From positions 1-5,866 of the forward strand of contig CAJTUG010000054.1 in the NCBI GenBank assembly GCA_910579605.1: a stretch of 5,866 nt of DNA, written 5' to 3'. Each line of letters begins with the position of its first letter. The stretch's first letter is position 1. Under the pieces are notes generated by a model that worked only from the letters and a program-made list of their open reading frames with translations, was not told the origin of the DNA and searched no databases. A program made the position numbers and the translations under genes. This document shows, piece by piece, positions 1 through 5,274 of the stretch. This stretch comes from an uncultured Muribaculaceae bacterium. GTDB lineage: Bacteria > Bacteroidota > Bacteroidia > Bacteroidales > Muribaculaceae.

Positions 1-292
1 CAAAGAGTGTTTGTCCTTTGGATATATGCGAACCTTCTTCGAAGTACATACTTTCAAGATATCCCTCCACTCGTGCCCGTATCTCAACGAATTGCTGCGC
101 TCGTATACGGCCTACGTATTCGCCATACACATCTACATCTCTTGTGCACACAGGTTCTGTTTCCACAGTGGGCATAAACGGTGTCTCTTCTTTGTGCCTG
201 AACACAAGACAAAGGACTAAAATAATAATGGCTATAGCACCTCCAATACCGCAATAAACAGCAAATCTGCGGGGATTTCTAATTTTCTTCAT
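1..292 (-). CDS. RND efflux periplasmic adaptor (membrane-fusion protein), N-terminal part
   Basis: Reading leftwards from ATG at 292-290, 97 codons stay open to the window edge, so the 3' part is missing. The product starts with a basic stretch (MKKIRNPRRF), then a hydrophobic segment at about residues 11-31 that would be an inner-membrane anchor or uncleaved signal. A periplasmic region follows. Residues 53-97 contain VYGEYVGRIRAQQFVEIRAR followed by VEGYLESMYFEEGSHISKGQ, the typical opening of the AcrA/HlyD family: the first beta strands, then the first half of the biotinyl-lipoyl-like domain with its 'EG..V.KGQ.L' signature. By family knowledge such proteins bridge an inner-membrane RND pump and an outer-membrane TolC-like channel, and pump genes usually follow downstream, here outside the window. 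No lipobox cysteine is in a good position: Cys28 is preceded by LVL. Substrate cannot be inferred. The start is supported by the hydrophobic segment directly behind it. Confidence 0.85.
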   Translation of the reverse strand, partial: MKKIRNPRRFAVYCGIGGAIAIIILVLCLVFRHKEETPFMPTVETEPVCTRDVDVYGEYVGRIRAQQFVEIRARVEGYLESMYFEEGSHISKGQTLF

Positions 293-315
293 TGCTTTGT
301 ACTAATCTGAATAAT

Positions 316-329
316 CGGGTAAAGACCCG
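316..329 (-). other. Small GC-rich hairpin in the leader of the efflux-adaptor gene
   Basis: The plus strand reads CGGGT AAAG ACCCG, a perfect 5-bp stem with a 4-base loop. It lies between the lpxH stop (369) and the adaptor start (292), 23 bases before that ATG. In the direction of transcription no T-run follows (the next bases are ATTATTCAG), so it is not a convincing intrinsic terminator. It could be a weak attenuator, a 5'-UTR structure or chance. Confidence 0.3.
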
Positions 330-358
330 TGTTGTGATGAACCGTTATATACAACAAG

Positions 359-366
359 CAAAGTTA
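359..366 (-). promoter_or_regulatory. Candidate Bacteroidetes -7 box for the efflux-adaptor gene
   Basis: Read on the minus strand the sequence is TAACTTTG, an exact match to the Bacteroidetes -7 consensus TAnnTTTG. It sits just beyond the lpxH stop codon and would give a leader of about 60 bases before the adaptor ATG. No clear TTTG -33 element is present at the expected 19-21 base distance, so the call rests on the -7 box alone. Confidence 0.4.
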
Positions 367-368
367 AA

Positions 369-1160
369 CTATTGTTTGAGTTTTGATTCGTGTGAATTAT
401 ATTGCATCAGTTTAATTTCATCTCCATCAAAAACAGCATAAGTGAACTTGTCTATCCAGTCGCCTAAAATTATCATTGAGCAATTATTGCCGACAGGTTC
501 TGCGAGTTCTACATGATGATGTCCTAATATGATGTATTTCAAATCAGGATTTTCATTAGACAGTCTCCGTGCGAATGTTTCTAAATTGGCGCGGCTTTTA
601 CCGTCTAATCCTGTAGGAGATGTCTTGTGTCCTTTGCGGCTTCGCGAACTCCATGCATGAGCAAAACCTACTGTCCAGCGTGGATGTATGCCGGAATATA
701 GCTTTTGGCAAAACTTGTTTCGGAAGAAATAACGCAATATCTTGAATGAAAAAGGTTGTTTACCCATGCCGTCGCCATGGCCAAGGAAAAACAATGTGTT
801 CATAATATTGCGGAAATCTCCACCGCCCTGCGGATCTACGATTTCAATACCGATTTCGTCTCTCAGGTAATCAAAAAGCCAAATATCGTGGTTGCCCGTG
901 TACCAATAGATTTTTACACCGGAGTCGGCCAATCGCGCCAATGCACCGAAAAAGCGGACATACCCTCTCGGGACTACGGTCTTGTATTCAAACCAGTAGT
1001 CTAAAATATCGCCGAGAAGATACAATTCACGAGCATCGCAAGCTATGGAATCCAAAAAATCTACGGCTTTTCTTTCGTGTTCACGAGCATTGCTTATATA
1101 CCCGGCACCAAGATGCAAGTCGCTTATAAAGTAAACTTTGCCGTGTATATAATTATTCAT
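369..1160 (-). CDS. lpxH: UDP-2,3-diacylglucosamine diphosphatase LpxH
   Basis: This is a calcineurin-like metallophosphoesterase of 263 residues that by family hydrolyses UDP-2,3-diacylglucosamine to lipid X and UMP, an early cytoplasmic step of lipid A synthesis. The metal-binding blocks appear in order: DLHLG (D14, H16), GDILDYWFEY (D51), GNHD (89-92), GHGD (127-130) and GHHH (213-216). The GD.LD.WFEY block and the GHGD block are typical of LpxH rather than of generic phosphoesterases. The last roughly 20 residues are hydrophilic and end in KLKQ. An upstream in-frame ATG at 1226 would add 22 residues and overlap the preceding gene by about 55 bases. I chose the ATG at 1160 because it lies 11 bases after that gene's stop and directly before the first beta strand (GKVYFISDLHLG). 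The short gap suggests co-transcription with the MIP18-family gene. Its size is slightly above the E. coli enzyme (about 240 residues). Confidence 0.92.
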   Translation of the reverse strand: MNNYIHGKVYFISDLHLGAGYISNAREHERKAVDFLDSIACDARELYLLGDILDYWFEYKTVVPRGYVRFFGALARLADSGVKIYWYTGNHDIWLFDYLRDEIGIEIVDPQGGGDFRNIMNTLFFLGHGDGMGKQPFSFKILRYFFRNKFCQKLYSGIHPRWTVGFAHAWSSRSRKGHKTSPTGLDGKSRANLETFARRLSNENPDLKYIILGHHHVELAEPVGNNCSMIILGDWIDKFTYAVFDGDEIKLMQYNSHESKLKQ

Positions 1161-1171
1161 GTCAAGATTTA

Positions 1172-1492
1172 TTATAAAAGGCCTAATTCCAATTTTGCTT
1201 CCTCGCTCATCATGTCTTTGTTCCATTCGGGTTCAAAAACAATATTGACTTGGACGCTTTTAACACCTTCTATGCTTTCGAGCTTCATCCTCACGTCTTC
1301 CATAATAAAATCTGCCATAGGGCAATTTGGAGCTGTCAAAGTCATATCTATTGTCAAATCGCCATCTTCGCTCAAGTCTATTTTATAAACGAGCCCAAGG
1401 CTGTAGATATCCACCGGTATCTCCGGGTCATATACCGTGTGGAGCATTTCTACTACTTTTTCTTCTATTTTTAGTCGTTCTTCTGCTGTCAT
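1172..1492 (-). CDS. MIP18/DUF59 family metal-sulfur cluster assembly protein (SufT-like)
   Basis: This small cytosolic protein of 106 residues belongs to the DUF59/MIP18 family (relatives: SufT, PaaD, eukaryotic CIA2). Family signatures are DPEIPVDIYSLGLVY at residues 22-36, TLTAPNCPMAD at 51-61 with the conserved cysteine Cys57, and the end motif VFEPEWNKDMMSEEAK around 85-100. By family knowledge such proteins help mature Fe-S proteins and are often found in or near suf operons in Bacteroidetes; no other suf gene is visible here. The ATG at 1492 is the only sensible start, since an in-frame TAA lies four codons upstream and the family usually begins just before the first helix. lpxH follows after 11 bases, suggesting one transcript, although the two functions are not obviously linked. 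The exact client proteins cannot be deduced. Confidence 0.9.
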   Translation of the reverse strand: MTAEERLKIEEKVVEMLHTVYDPEIPVDIYSLGLVYKIDLSEDGDLTIDMTLTAPNCPMADFIMEDVRMKLESIEGVKSVQVNIVFEPEWNKDMMSEEAKLELGLL

Positions 1493-1496
1493 ACGG

Positions 1497-1504
1497 CAAA
1501 ATTA
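1497..1504 (-). promoter_or_regulatory. Possible -7 box immediately before the MIP18-family gene
   Basis: On the minus strand the bases read TAATTTTG, an exact TAnnTTTG match, ending only four bases before the ATG at 1492. If used, transcription would begin at or next to the start codon, giving a leaderless or near-leaderless mRNA. No TTTG is found at the -33 position, and the region is AT-rich, so a chance match is quite possible. Confidence 0.25.
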
Positions 1505-1548
1505 ATCAATTTTTTGCTCTTCTTTAGTGCTTTTCCATTAAAAAATCG

Positions 1549-1556
1549 TAATTTTG
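1549..1556 (+). promoter_or_regulatory. Candidate -7 box for the outer-membrane beta-barrel gene
   Basis: TAATTTTG matches the Bacteroidetes -7 consensus TAnnTTTG exactly and lies 37 bases before the ATG at 1594, giving a leader of about 30 bases. A TTTA at 1523-1526 is one mismatch from the TTTG -33 element, with a 22-base spacer, slightly longer than usual. The region is divergent, so a promoter in this direction is required somewhere in these 101 bases. Confidence 0.45.
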
Positions 1557-1593
1557 TGGTGCAAACTGCATTAATAAACATTCAACAACAATC

Positions 1594-2232
1594 ATGAAAT
1601 CTCTTAAATCAGTCTTGATTGCAGTAATTGCCGTTATGGCGTGCTCAATCTCTGTCAACGCCCAAATTTTCCGTTGGGGTCCCCGTCTTGGTGTAGAAGT
1701 AAACAAAATGAGCTTCAACTCCAATGTTTTCGACTCTAATAACCGTGCCGGTTTTACCGGTGGTCTTATGGCCGAAATAAATGTCCCTGTAATAGGCCTC
1801 GGTTTCGACCTCTCTGTTATGTATGTTCACAGAGTAAACAACGCCTCTACAACCGGAACAAACCCCGATGATCAGACATTGGTTGAAAGCTCACGCTTCA
1901 AAAACCGCGATTATATTGAAATCCCTCTTAATCTCAAATATAAAATCGGGTTGCCTGTAGTGGGTAAAATTATTACTCCCTACGTTTTCACTGGTCCAAG
2001 CTTCTCTTTCTTGACTTCCAAAAAAGAAATTTCTCAAGCTTTTGAAAACAAATCCTTTGACGTGGCTTGGAATTTCGGTATTGGTCTTCAGCTCATCAAC
2101 CATCTTCAAGTGAGCGCATCCTATGGTCTTGGACTGAACAATTCTATTAAAAAACTCTCAACCATAGCACAAGGCACCGAAATCGACGGTAAAAATAAAT
2201 ATTGGACTGTCACTGCCGCTTGGTTGTTCTGA
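1594..2232 (+). CDS. Outer-membrane beta-barrel protein, PorT/porin-family type
   Basis: The 212-residue product starts with a Sec signal peptide (MKSLKS, then a hydrophobic core at residues 7-17) and a probable signal peptidase I cut after VNA at residue 23, leaving Gln24 first. Cys17 is preceded by VMA, a poor lipobox, so a lipoprotein is less likely. The mature part alternates short amphipathic strands ending in aromatic residues: RWGPRLGVEVNKMSF, GFTGGLMAEINVPVIG, YIEIPLNLKYKIGLP, ITPYVFTGPSFSFL, VAWNFGIGLQLINHLQVSAS. It ends in WTVTAAWLF, with the C-terminal Phe expected by the barrel assembly machinery. The pattern 'YIEIPLNLKYK' followed by a 'PYVFTGPS' block is typical of the Bacteroidetes outer-membrane beta-barrel family (PF13568-like). 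An eight-stranded barrel is likely. Ligand and role are unknown. The gene stands alone between a divergent promoter region and nagB, which begins 85 bases after its stop. Confidence 0.85.
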   Translation: MKSLKSVLIAVIAVMACSISVNAQIFRWGPRLGVEVNKMSFNSNVFDSNNRAGFTGGLMAEINVPVIGLGFDLSVMYVHRVNNASTTGTNPDDQTLVESSRFKNRDYIEIPLNLKYKIGLPVVGKIITPYVFTGPSFSFLTSKKEISQAFENKSFDVAWNFGIGLQLINHLQVSASYGLGLNNSIKKLSTIAQGTEIDGKNKYWTVTAAWLF

Positions 2233-2317
2233 TAGAATACACTTTATATAAAACATTAATATAGCGCATCTTGGCTTTTCCCCCCATGATGTTTGTTTAT
2301 AACTAACTATTTTAAGT

Positions 2318-3127
2318 ATGAGACTTATAATTGAACCAGACTATACGACGGTTTCTAAATGGGTAGCAAACTATGTGGCAGCTCGTATCAATGAAGCAAA
2401 CCCCACAGCTGAACATCCTTTTGTTCTCGGCTGCCCGACAGGAAGCTCTCCTCTTGGCATGTATACTGAGCTTATAAAGCTAAATAAAGAAGGAAAAGTG
2501 TCGTTTAAAAATGTTGTTACATTCAACATGGACGAATATGTAGGTTTACCGCGTGAACACAAAGAAAGCTACTATTCTTTTATGTGGAATAATTTCTTCG
2601 GCCACATTGATATTCAGCCCGACAATGTAAACATCCTCAATGGAAATGCCGAAGATCCTATTGCAGAATGTGCCCGTTTTGAAGCTAAAATCCAAAGCTA
2701 CGGCGGTATAGACCTCTTTCTCGGAGGTGTTGGCCCCGACGGCCATATTGCTTTCAACGAACCTGGTTCGTCGCTCACTTCGCGTACACGTATGAAGACT
2801 TTGACTCGTGATACTATAATTGCAAATTCACGATTCTTTGAAGGTAATGTTGATTTAGTTCCAAAAACCGCACTCACGGTTGGTGTAGGAACAATTATGG
2901 ACGCTAAATCTGTTCTCCTCATTGTAAATGGCCACAATAAAGCTCGTGCGCTCAAACACGGTGTAGAGGGTGGTATATCTCAAATGTGGACAATATCTGC
3001 TCTTCAGATGCATCCGAAAGCTATCATTGTAGCAGACGATGCTGCTTGCGAAGAACTCAAAGTTGGCACATATCGATATTTCAAAGATATTGAGCAGCTT
3101 AATCTTGACCCTGCTACACAGCTTTAA
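2318..3127 (+). CDS. nagB: Glucosamine-6-phosphate deaminase NagB
   Basis: NagB converts glucosamine 6-phosphate to fructose 6-phosphate and ammonia, feeding N-acetylglucosamine and sialic acid carbon into glycolysis. The protein has 269 residues (E. coli 266) and is full length. Visible motifs are the phosphate-binding loop LGCPTGSSPLGMY (37-49), TFNMDEYVGLP (68-78) with catalytic Asp72, and FLGGVGPDGHIAFNEPGSS (134-152) with Asp141, His143 and Glu148, all in the positions numbered for the E. coli enzyme. The residues known for the E. coli allosteric site for N-acetylglucosamine 6-phosphate also have counterparts: Ser151, Ser152, Arg158, Lys160 and Tyr254. Allosteric activation is therefore plausible, which is inference. 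The start is the first ATG and opens directly with the family's MRLIIEPDY. No nagA or transport gene is adjacent in the window. A bidirectional terminator follows the stop. I see no clear promoter in the preceding 85 bases, so read-through from the beta-barrel gene is possible. Confidence 0.96.
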   Translation: MRLIIEPDYTTVSKWVANYVAARINEANPTAEHPFVLGCPTGSSPLGMYTELIKLNKEGKVSFKNVVTFNMDEYVGLPREHKESYYSFMWNNFFGHIDIQPDNVNILNGNAEDPIAECARFEAKIQSYGGIDLFLGGVGPDGHIAFNEPGSSLTSRTRMKTLTRDTIIANSRFFEGNVDLVPKTALTVGVGTIMDAKSVLLIVNGHNKARALKHGVEGGISQMWTISALQMHPKAIIVADDAACEELKVGTYRYFKDIEQLNLDPATQL

Positions 3128-3141
3128 TATAGCTAAAAGTC

Positions 3142-3189
3142 AATAACTAAAGGCTGATGACCATCTATGGTCATCAGCCTTTAGTTATT
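3142..3189. terminator. Perfect 23-bp palindrome, bidirectional intrinsic terminator
   Basis: The arms 3142-3164 and 3167-3189 are exact reverse complements with only CT between them. The core stem AGGCTGATGACC is GC-richer, and the outer part is A-rich on the left arm (AATAACTAA) and T-rich on the right (TTAGTTATT). Transcripts from either side therefore end in a stem followed by a U-rich tract. It starts 14 bases after the nagB stop and 78 bases past the convergent lipoprotein gene's stop, as expected for a shared terminator. Confidence 0.85.
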
Positions 3190-3205
3190 AGCGATCTATA
3201 TTTTG

Positions 3206-3230
3206 AAGTGCGCAATGCCATTGCGCACTT
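3206..3230. repeat. Second inverted repeat, 11-bp arms
   Basis: Arms AAGTGCGCAAT (3206-3216) and ATTGCGCACTT (3220-3230) are exact reverse complements with loop GCC. No T-run follows in either direction, so it is not a classical terminator, though it could protect the 3' end of the minus-strand mRNA, whose last gene stops at 3268. It could also be a REP-like dispersed element. It lies 16 bases from the long palindrome. Confidence 0.6.
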
Positions 3231-3267
3231 GTGCTATAATTATATTGCTATCAATGTGTTGGAGATT

Positions 3268-3927
3268 TTATTGCCCGATAGAGCGTATTTCTTCTGGGGA
3301 AAAAGTGAGTATAATATCGTCTGAAGCAGAGAATTTGTATTCGTATTTTACTCCAAATCCCAATTTGGCAAGCAAAGAATGTTCATTTTGATTTGCCGGC
3401 AGTGAGAATTGTTCAGATAGCCCTCTCCAAACGTTTGCTCTGAGAGAATCAATACTGTTTGTAGAGAAATCGTATGTTTGAGAGTCCAATTCATACTCGT
3501 TTACTACATATTTCCCTTCAATAAAAGTTCCGGTCATTACAAAGCCTTCGGCAATTTGTTGCGGACATTGTTTATTTGTCAAAGAAACCAGGGATTCCAA
3601 TTGGCGTTGATAGTTATCCTCTTGTTTGCTCTTGCCAATAATTTCTTTGATCTCAGTGTCTGTGAGCGATATTGTGTATTGGCTGTTACTTTTGTCTCCT
3701 ATAAACTTTAGTTTCAACAATGCATTAGCTTCTGCAAGGTATTTGCGGATGTCCTTGCCATCGTCGCTGTCTAAGTAGTTGGCCATCAAAATTTTTTGTT
3801 CCTCTGTGGCATTGCGCAGGTTTTCTATGTCTGTTTGTTTTTCGTCAAGTATATATGTCAATACTGCCGCGTTTTCATTGCTGTCGTATTCCATAGAAAC
3901 CATCCAGCCCAACGAACCTAAACTCAC
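3268..3927 (-). CDS. Body of the frameshifted lipoprotein; two-repeat domain protein of unknown family
   Basis: This is the intact downstream frame, readable as 219 residues from GTG at 3927, but that GTG is probably not a genuine start: it lacks a signal sequence and sits inside the leader frame's end. The body seems to hold two degenerate copies of one domain of about 90 residues, at about 7-97 and 128-217. Corresponding blocks are GWMVSMEY with GFVMTGTF, VLTYILDEKQ with VVNEYELDSQ, LLKLKF with GVKYEY, and YTISLTDTEIKEI with IILTFSPEEIRSI. Each copy would be strands, then a helix, then strands and a short closing helix. Composition is hydrophilic and acidic, with one cysteine (in NKQCPQQ) and no membrane segment, as expected for a protein tethered by a lipid at its missing N terminus. 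No catalytic motif is visible. Confidence 0.75.
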   Translation of the reverse strand: MSLGSLGWMVSMEYDSNENAAVLTYILDEKQTDIENLRNATEEQKILMANYLDSDDGKDIRKYLAEANALLKLKFIGDKSNSQYTISLTDTEIKEIIGKSKQEDNYQRQLESLVSLTNKQCPQQIAEGFVMTGTFIEGKYVVNEYELDSQTYDFSTNSIDSLRANVWRGLSEQFSLPANQNEHSLLAKLGFGVKYEYKFSASDDIILTFSPEEIRSIGQ

Positions 3928-4025
3928 CGGGCATTGCTTGTTTCCTGCTTATCGGCTTTATGGTTGCCGCAAGCAGTAGCTATTAATGCTATAAGCGCAA
4001 AAAAATATACTTTGGAGTTTTTCAT
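3268..4025 (-). pseudogene. Frameshifted lipoprotein of unknown function
   Basis: An ATG at 4025-4023 opens a 33-codon frame that is a textbook lipoprotein signal peptide: MKNSK, a hydrophobic core (VYFFALIALIATA), then Cys19 in the lipobox IATAC, followed by the hydrophilic GNHKADKQETSNAR. This frame stops at TGA 3926-3924. From there a different frame stays open for about 220 codons to the stop at 3268. In that second frame the nearest upstream stop is TAA at 3951-3949, so the switch must lie between about 3951 and 3924. Restoring one missing base (or a -1 shift, for example around CCC at 3929-3931) joins the halves into one lipoprotein of roughly 250 residues. There is no classical slippery heptamer, so programmed frameshifting is unlikely. 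The start lies 13 bases after the M16 peptidase stop, making this the last gene of the ispG-peptidase unit. I do not recognise the family. A real mutation, phase-off allele or sequencing error are all possible. Confidence 0.7.
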
Positions 4026-4038
4026 TTGATAAAGATAT

Positions 4039-5274
4039 TTACATGGGGACATAGGCAAAGAAATTACCATTTGTAAAATCTTGGGCTATATATTTGATCT
4101 GTTGTGGAGTTACTGCATTTATTGCATCTATAAATTGCGCTCCTGTAGTTGGAGTGCCCCTGAATAGTGTTGCTTTGGCAGCCGCCATAATGCGATTCTC
4201 ACGGTTTTCTGAGGCTATGGCCGTTTGGCCAAGGTACTGGCGTTTAGCAGCTTCAAGCCTTCTGTCTGTTAATGGGCTTTTGCTTCCGGCCAGACGCTCC
4301 ATCAGTTGTTTTATGTAGTTGATGCAGTGAATGTATTCGTCGGCATCGCAACCATAATATATTGTTATCAGACCTTGGGATGAGAAGAAGGCAGACGTCG
4401 CTTCAACTGTATATACAAGACCACGTCGTTCACGCAAACCTACATTGAGGAGAGAGTTCATTCCTGGGCCTCCTATAATGTTGGTGAATAGAGAAACAGC
4501 ATACCTGTCTGGACTGAACATGTTTGCTGTGCGAATACCATAAACTGCGTGAGCCTGATGTATTTCGGCGTGTTCCACTGTTTTGCCATATTCTTTTGAG
4601 GATGATGGGATAATACTGTCGTTTGCTTCTCCCACAGGTAATGAGGCAAAATTTTTTTCCAACAAACGGTAAATTTTATCAGCTGTTTCAGGCCCGGAAT
4701 AAAAAGCCACCATATTGTTTGCAACATAGAACTTGTCTAAGAATGCACGGCAGTGAGCTGATGTGAGATTCTGGACGCTTTCTTTTGTGCCTAAGATGTT
4801 ATGGCCAAGAGGTGTGCCCTGGAATATGATGTCTTCGAATGTGTCGTATGCAGCGTCAATTGGCGTGTCGAGATAGGAATTGATTTCTTCAATCACCACA
4901 TCTCGCTCTTTTTCCAACTCTGAATCGGGAAAAACAGATTCACTTATCAATTCGGCAATAAGTGCTATAGCTCTCGCAGTATATCCACTTGGGAAAATGG
5001 AGTAGACAGAAGTTTCTTCTTTTGTTGTGAATGCGTTGAGTTCACCTCCGACGGCTTCCATGCGATTTATTATATAGGAAGCTTTGCGGCGGCTTGTACC
5101 TTTGAAAATGGTATGTTCCACAAAGTGTGCGAGTCCGAAATCAGCTTGGGTTTCAGAGGCGCTTCCTGCTTTTATCATTATACCGAAAATAGCACTTTGC
5201 GAGAATATTGCCGGTATATGTACAAGCTTTAGGCCAGAAGGCAGTATCGACACGGTAGGTTCGCTGTTTATCAT
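4039..5274 (-). CDS. M16 family zinc metallopeptidase (insulinase/pitrilysin type)
   Basis: The 411-residue protein has the inverted zinc motif H50-F-V-E53-H54 within GLAHFVEHTIFKGT. The third metal ligand is probably Glu130 in ERDVVIEEINSY, at about the usual 76 residues after the motif. The second half, around GLRERRGLVYTVEA, carries the Arg/Tyr substrate-binding pair typical of the inactive C-terminal M16 domain. Its size and two-domain layout resemble the mitochondrial processing peptidase beta subunit and Bacillus YmxG rather than the long pitrilysin. No signal peptide is visible (MINSEPTVSILPSGL), so a cytoplasmic location is likely. The ATG at 5274 overlaps the ispG stop as ATGA, which suggests translational coupling; an upstream in-frame ATG at 5292 would lie inside ispG and is less likely. 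The lipoprotein gene follows 13 bases after the stop. Physiological substrates are unknown. Confidence 0.93.
   Translation of the reverse strand: MINSEPTVSILPSGLKLVHIPAIFSQSAIFGIMIKAGSASETQADFGLAHFVEHTIFKGTSRRKASYIINRMEAVGGELNAFTTKEETSVYSIFPSGYTARAIALIAELISESVFPDSELEKERDVVIEEINSYLDTPIDAAYDTFEDIIFQGTPLGHNILGTKESVQNLTSAHCRAFLDKFYVANNMVAFYSGPETADKIYRLLEKNFASLPVGEANDSIIPSSSKEYGKTVEHAEIHQAHAVYGIRTANMFSPDRYAVSLFTNIIGGPGMNSLLNVGLRERRGLVYTVEATSAFFSSQGLITIYYGCDADEYIHCINYIKQLMERLAGSKSPLTDRRLEAAKRQYLGQTAIASENRENRIMAAAKATLFRGTPTTGAQFIDAINAVTPQQIKYIAQDFTNGNFFAYVPM

Noticed and set aside
1161..1226. Upstream ATG (1226) as the lpxH start
   Set aside because: It would overlap the MIP18-family gene by about 55 bases and add 22 residues before the first beta strand that do not resemble the family; the ATG at 1160 fits the gene spacing.
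2280..2285. Run of six C upstream of nagB as a phase-variable promoter spacer
   Set aside because: Six bases is short for slippage, and no promoter elements flank it at suitable spacing.
3142..3230. CRISPR-like or tRNA-like structure in the convergent intergenic region
   Set aside because: The repeats are inverted, not regularly spaced direct repeats, and there is no cloverleaf or T-loop sequence; the region is explained by a terminator and a hairpin.
3924..3951. Programmed -1 frameshift in the lipoprotein gene
   Set aside because: There is no X-XXY-YYZ slippery heptamer and no obvious downstream structure; a mutation or read error is simpler.
4473..4727. 84-codon minus-strand open frame inside the M16 peptidase gene
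   Set aside because: It lies wholly within a well-supported gene in another frame and has no recognisable protein features.
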